Part shown: positions 13,936 to 14,608 of the stretch, in pieces
Layout of the letters: every line of letters begins with the position of its first letter
Numbering within the stretch: the first letter of the stretch is position 1
From: an uncultured Acidobacteriota bacterium
Lineage (GTDB): Bacteria > Acidobacteriota > Blastocatellia > Pyrinomonadales > Pyrinomonadaceae
Reading direction: 5' to 3'
Assembly: GCA_902826505.1 (NCBI GenBank)
Contig: CADEFG010000045.1
Span: 1-14,608 of the forward strand
DNA: 14,608 nucleotides
Made by a program: the position numbers and the translations under genes
Notes under the pieces: model-generated
Seen by the model: the letters and a program-made list of their open reading frames with translations, nothing else
The model's database searches: none
Told to the model about the DNA's origin: nothing

Positions 13936-14608
13936 TTACTTTTCTTCGGGAACGTCTTTCGTATTGCCGCGTTCCATTTTGGCAAATCGCGAGCTGGCGA
14001 GCCAGGCGGGCATCGCGTCGCTGTTGGCAAGCCGCAAACCCATAATTCCCATCACGTCGGCAACGGTTTTCGCGCCTTCCCAAGCCCAATCCTTTTGAAT
14101 AATGTCGCCGGGTTGATGATAATCGGTTTTTTCCCAGGCTTCGACCCGTTTGATCGTGGTCTGAATATCGCCTTCGGGCGCGCCCATCAGCATCAGCGCG
14201 GGAACGCCGCGTTCGACAAACGAATAATGGTCTGAACGGTAAAAGATCTTTTCGTCGGGAATCGGATCGGGCACGACCGCGATCCCGAAAGCCGTCGAAA
14301 CGTCGGCGAGCATCGCGCCGAGCGTCGAATGTTCGGCGCCGTAACCGACCATTACTTTGACGGGCGCGTAAACTTCCGTCCCGATGCCGTCGAGATTTAG
14401 ATTGGCGGCGACCTTTTTAATGTCCCAGGTCGGTTTCTTTGACCAGTATTTCGAGCCGTAAAGCCCGTATTCTTCGCCCGTCACGGCAAGAAAGATCAAC
14501 GAACGTTTCGGTTTTGACGGCGATTTTGTAAAGGCTTCGGCGACCGCGAGCATTTCCGCCGTCCCGAGCGCGTTGTCTGCCGCGCCGTGATAGATCTTCC
14601 CGTTTTCC
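13936..14608 (-). CDS. M28-family zinc metallopeptidase, C-terminal part (partial)
   Basis: The frame runs off the right edge; about 223 residues are present. Reading from the edge, HGAADNALGTA holds the bridging Asp, and GEEYGLYGSKYW holds the Glu-Glu pair (catalytic base and zinc ligand). NLDGIG has a metal-binding Asp, FYRSDHYSF is a typical pocket motif, and YHQPGD carries the usual last His ligand. These, in order, are hallmarks of M28 aminopeptidases. Members are usually secreted with a signal peptide, which would be outside this window. It probably removes N-terminal residues from peptides in the periplasm or outside the cell. It ends in TAA at 13936-13938, upstream of rsgA; an internal Met at 14551-14553 is not the start, because the conserved HGAADNALG lies before it. 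Confidence 0.93.
   Translation of the reverse strand, partial: ENGKIYHGAADNALGTAEMLAVAEAFTKSPSKPKRSLIFLAVTGEEYGLYGSKYWSKKPTWDIKKVAANLNLDGIGTEVYAPVKVMVGYGAEHSTLGAMLADVSTAFGIAVVPDPIPDEKIFYRSDHYSFVERGVPALMLMGAPEGDIQTTIKRVEAWEKTDYHQPGDIIQKDWAWEGAKTVADVMGIMGLRLANSDAMPAWLASSRFAKMERGNTKDVPEEK

Noticed and set aside
13588..14235. A 215-codon plus-strand frame across rsgA and the M28 gene
   Set aside because: It spans two well-supported minus-strand genes and their junction; no domain or start signal supports it.
1..14608. CRISPR, tRNA or riboswitch, including a SAM riboswitch for the methionine genes
   Set aside because: No regularly spaced repeats, cloverleaf or riboswitch core was seen. The operon's 5' end is outside the window, so a riboswitch there cannot be judged.

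Overview
The window looks like a chromosomal segment of a Gram-negative bacterium, most likely an acidobacterium of the Blastocatellia/Pyrinomonadaceae type. This is inferred from the gene content: secreted CSLREA/beta-helix proteins with a choice-of-anchor tail, FG-GAP-like calcium-loop repeats, a CadC-like winged-helix/transmembrane/TPR regulator, and a small CxxC plus degenerate helix-turn-helix protein. No rRNA, tRNA or CRISPR array was seen.

Layout. (1) Positions 1-2422, plus strand: a tightly packed operon for the lower half of the methionine (5'-methylthioadenosine) salvage pathway. It holds the 3' end of mtnB, a DinB-family gene, mtnD, a GNAT acetyltransferase and mtnC, with gaps of 6-7 bp or a 4-bp overlap. 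(2) 2476-4092, minus: a secreted CSLREA/beta-helix protein with a C-terminal carboxypeptidase-regulatory-like domain. (3) 4299-4844, plus: msrA, ending in a long hairpin shared with the convergent gene. (4) 4922-7560, minus: a small CxxC/HTH-like protein overlapping by 4 bp a large secreted beta-helix/FG-GAP-like protein whose six C-terminal repeats are two copies of a three-repeat block. (5) 7732-9630, plus: a membrane-anchored winged-helix/TPR regulator with an 11-bp tandem repeat just before its ribosome-binding site. (6) 9644-9874: a fragment of an IS982-like transposase. (7) 9880-12558, plus: a cassette of a Bacteroidetes-like Crp/Fnr regulator, an unknown 214-residue protein, a short-chain dehydrogenase and a four-helix membrane protein. 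(8) 12559-12840: gene-free, with two strong hairpins. (9) 12841-14608, minus: rsgA, downstream of a truncated M28 metallopeptidase gene.

How it fits together. MtnB, MtnC and MtnD carry out consecutive steps that turn methylthioribulose-1-phosphate into the 2-keto acid precursor of methionine, and MsrA repairs oxidised methionine. The two beta-helix proteins are probably exported surface proteins. The crp-to-membrane-protein cassette beside a transposase scar looks like an acquired regulatory/redox unit of unknown substrate. Most of the window is ordinary chromosomal housekeeping and envelope content. No clearly new defence or mobile system was found; the best leads are the unknown cassette, the coupled CxxC/HTH gene, and the tandem repeat before the winged-helix regulator.
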